Source: DATLYT01 sp035574455 (GTDB taxonomy: Bacteria; Bacteroidota; Ignavibacteria; UBA10030). Taken from it: a DNA stretch of 6,052 bases. Shown in pieces: positions 4,029 to 6,052 of the stretch. The DNA lies in contig DATLYT010000064.1 of assembly GCA_035574455.1 (NCBI GenBank), forward strand, positions 1 through 6,052, written 5' to 3'. The translations under genes and the position numbers were made by a program. The notes beneath the pieces were generated by a model. The model saw only the letters and a program-made list of their open reading frames with translations. It was not told the DNA's origin and made no database searches. Each line of letters opens with the position of its first letter. Position 1 is the stretch's first letter.

Positions 4029-6052
4029 CTAGCGCAGCAAGACCATCCTCTTCGCGCTCTGATAATCCCTGCTGAGCAGGCGGTAGTAATACATACCCGA
4101 TGAAACCCGTATACCGCCGTCGTCTGTTCCATCCCAAACCTGCTTGTACCGACCCGCTTCGAGTTCGCCATCGACCAAGGTCTTCACACGCTGGCCAAGC
4201 TGGTTATAAATAACCAGCGCAACGTTGATGAAGCCGCTCGGGTCATCTGGAACTTCAAACTCGATTGTCGTTGACGGGTTGAAGGGGTTCGGATAGTTCT
4301 GTTCTAACTTAAACGAAACGGGCAATTGCGTCTGCTGAATCGCCGTCACCGTTCCCATCAGCGCCTGGTGAATACCCTCGCCTGTACTGACGACCAGCTC
4401 TGCGGTCTCGATGTCATTCAGGTTCAACAGCTCCTGCGCAAACCGGAAGATGGCACCCCGACCCGGTTCAATCGGGGTATTGTCATCGTTATAGGCAACA
4501 ACCCGGATTTCCCGACCGCTCGCATTCGCCGGCATCTGCATCATTTTGGCACGGGTAAAGGCCACACTCACCTGACCTGCCGCCGCCGGGACGACGTTCT
4601 TAAAGCGAACCACAAGCTGGAAGCCTTTGACCGGAACATCGTTCTGCATATTAAATCGGATGCCGTATTTCGTCGCTTCAAACTCACCACGTATTGCCGA
4701 AGAAGTGGGCACGCTTAACCGATCGAACGCGAACTCAGGATTTGACGACTTGCTGAGCGACGTAATTTCTGCCAACAAGAAACGTCGGAGATGAACAACA
4801 TCAGCCACATCAATTGAACCATCCGAATTGACATCCGCCTTAACCGAGTCAATGCCCGTCAACCGAGTGCGTTGGAGAATGTGATCGATGATCATCGTCA
4901 GGTCGGCAATATTGACGCCGCGATCGCCGTTGACATCGGCAATGACGACTTCCGTCCGAGCCGAGAAGACAACGGAACCTACACCCGTCGCTGTCGCGGT
5001 CACACGGTACACACCAAGCTTATCACCCAGCGTCAGCCTCGTTGAGGCAAGACCTCGCTCATCCGTGATTCCGCTTGCACTGCTCAGCCGGTGACCGACT
5101 GAACCCGAGGGAGCCTCGGTGATCGCGAAGTTGACAATGATGCCCGGAACCGGGTTGTCATTGGGATCAGCAACACGCACGACGAGAGCGCTATCGAGTT
5201 CCTCGCGAATCGATTTGGCCTGATTGTTCCCTGAAGCAACTGCCATCACGGTCGGGGCTTCCGGCAACGCTCGAGCCAGGAAGCGCAGGGGGCTGTTGGC
5301 TAGATCCGGTGACTCTGCACGTACAACATAGCGACCGGACTTTTGACCGAAGGTGAGCGTCGTGGAAGCCAACCCAAGATTGTTGGTTGTCGCAACCGTT
5401 GTGCTCAACGCATGACCGACAGAACCCGTAGGCAGACTGTCGATTGCAAAGGTCACCTGTGTCCCTTGCACCGGATTGCCTTGCGCGTCAAAGACAAGCA
5501 CTGTGAACGGGCTCGGTAACGTTGTGCGAACGCGCCCGGTTTGGTTCGAGCCAGATAGATAAACAAGCGCAGCCGGAGGCACTGTGGTTGCCGTTGCTTG
5601 GAAGATGATCGGGCTATTTGCCACACCCGGCACAGACGCAAAGACACGGTAGACGCCTGCTTTGTTGCCCAAGGTGAGCACGGTTGCAGCGCGGCCGCTG
5701 GAATCCGTGGGCACAGAGTTCGCGCTGAGCGTTTGCCCCACTGCACCTGCTGGGAGATTCTCCGCGTCGATCGTGAAACTAACGTTAACCCGCTCGACAG
5801 GTCGTGCAGTACTATCCAGAACGGTCACAACGAACGGCGCCGCCAACGACGTGCTGACATAGCCGGTTTGGTTATTGCCGGATGTCAAGAGCATGGTTGC
5901 CGGTCTACCGGCCCCCGACACTGCCGTCGCAGTGAAGGTTAAGGGACTACCGCTCAAGCCCGCCGACGTAGCCGTGACAGTATACTGACCTGCCCTGTTC
6001 CCTAATGTCAGGAAGTTCACGGCACGCCCGGAGTCATTGGTGACCGTGCTCA
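4029..6052 (-). CDS. Large secreted surface protein: Ig-like repeats, dockerin-like, cohesin-like and FlgD/type IX C-terminal domain (N-terminus off window)
   Basis: The reading frame is open to the right edge (673 residues visible) and ends with TAG at 4031-4029. A GTG at 6020 is only a repeat-internal Val. In order there is a partial Ig-like repeat (6050-about 5907), then three Big-1/invasin-like repeats of about 108 residues (about 5903-4944). These share SGNNQTG, a D..GNPV-type strand, GSVGH.LS, a T...G.A motif, LTLG and G.Y.V.A. Next is a type I dockerin-like pair of calcium loops (about 4943-4767), DVNGDRGVNIAD and DVNSDGSIDVAD. The second loop is canonical; the first has Arg where Gly is usual. 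A beta-sandwich (about 4703-4353) with VKGFQLVVRFK and an IEPGRGAIFRF strand looks cohesin-like. The C-terminus (about 4325-4032) has LEQNYPNPFNPSTTIEF, IYNQLGQRVKTL, WDGTDDGG, SGMYYYRL and KRMVLLR, as in FlgD Ig-like/type IX sorting domains. The inferred role is adhesion, surface display or complex scaffolding. No catalytic domain is visible, but one could lie in the missing N-terminus. Confidence 0.92.
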   Translation of the reverse strand, partial: STVTNDSGRAVNFLTLGNRAGQYTVTATSAGLSGSPLTFTATAVSGAGRPATMLLTSGNNQTGYVSTSLAAPFVVTVLDSTARPVERVNVSFTIDAENLPAGAVGQTLSANSVPTDSSGRAATVLTLGNKAGVYRVFASVPGVANSPIIFQATATTVPPAALVYLSGSNQTGRVRTTLPSPFTVLVFDAQGNPVQGTQVTFAIDSLPTGSVGHALSTTVATTNNLGLASTTLTFGQKSGRYVVRAESPDLANSPLRFLARALPEAPTVMAVASGNNQAKSIREELDSALVVRVADPNDNPVPGIIVNFAITEAPSGSVGHRLSSASGITDERGLASTRLTLGDKLGVYRVTATATGVGSVVFSARTEVVIADVNGDRGVNIADLTMIIDHILQRTRLTGIDSVKADVNSDGSIDVADVVHLRRFLLAEITSLSKSSNPEFAFDRLSVPTSSAIRGEFEATKYGIRFNMQNDVPVKGFQLVVRFKNVVPAAAGQVSVAFTRAKMMQMPANASGREIRVVAYNDDNTPIEPGRGAIFRFAQELLNLNDIETAELVVSTGEGIHQALMGTVTAIQQTQLPVSFKLEQNYPNPFNPSTTIEFEVPDDPSGFINVALVIYNQLGQRVKTLVDGELEAGRYKQVWDGTDDGGIRVSSGMYYYRLLSRDYQSAKRMVLLR
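4944..6050 (-). repeat. Tandem protein-coding repeats, three full Ig-like units and one partial
   Basis: Three full units begin near 5903, 5579 and 5264 (minus-strand reading), with the end of a fourth running to the right edge. The marker SGNNQTG, SGSNQTG, SGNNQAK recurs at intervals of 109 and 107 residues. The segment G-[AS]-V-G-[HQ]-x-L-S and the following LTLG/LTFG recur in step. The copies differ at many positions at the DNA level, so this is an old duplication rather than a recent one. More units probably lie beyond the edge. Confidence 0.9.

Noticed and set aside
6018..6020. GTG as a start codon for the large surface protein
   Set aside because: The frame stays open to the edge, and the upstream codons read STVTNDSGRAV, matching the T...GRA segment of the other Ig-like repeats, so this Val is internal.
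4944..6052. The repeated region as a CRISPR array or mobile-element repeat
   Set aside because: The repeats are about 320 bases, in frame, diverged, and code for homologous Ig-like domains with no spacer structure.

Overview
All five genes in this window lie on the minus strand, so transcription runs from the right edge to the left edge. The C-terminus of the large protein at the right is the best clue to the organism. It has an NYPNPFNPSTTIEF signature followed by a FlgD-like/type IX-type C-terminal domain ending in KRMVLLR. It also has Big-1-like Ig repeats of a kind common in the FCB superphylum and its neighbours (Ignavibacteria, Calditrichota, KSB1, Zixibacteria). GC content is moderate. 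I infer an environmental, Gram-negative FCB-type bacterium, but the sequence alone does not settle the phylum.

Right part (about 4029-6052): the 3' two kilobases of a gene for a large secreted or surface protein. Its start lies beyond the right edge. The visible protein has the tail of one Ig-like repeat, three complete repeats of about 107-109 residues, a type I dockerin-like pair of calcium loops, a cohesin-like beta-sandwich and a C-terminal sorting/anchoring domain.

Middle (about 3098-3936): a single lipoprotein gene with its own promoter, a strong Shine-Dalgarno sequence and a rho-independent terminator. Its product has a signal peptide, a lipid-attachment Cys and several short G-x-aromatic-x-x-Tyr motifs. 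I do not recognise its family with certainty.

Left part (1-3077): a tightly packed three-gene operon. A beta-CASP metallo-beta-lactamase ribonuclease (464 aa) is followed with no gap (TAA then ATG) by an extended short-chain dehydrogenase/epimerase (280 aa). After one base (TGA-C-ATG) comes a nucleoside hydrolase that runs off the left edge (262 codons visible). A candidate promoter precedes the operon. The gene order suggests, as inference only, a route from RNA to nucleosides to free base plus sugar, with a sugar-nucleotide or sugar dehydrogenase alongside.

There is no sign of a mobile element, CRISPR array, tRNA or rRNA, and no non-coding stretch longer than about 170 bases. Nothing here is clearly a new defence or mobile system. 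The points most worth following up are the unusual operon partnership, the lipoprotein and the dockerin/cohesin-like surface protein.
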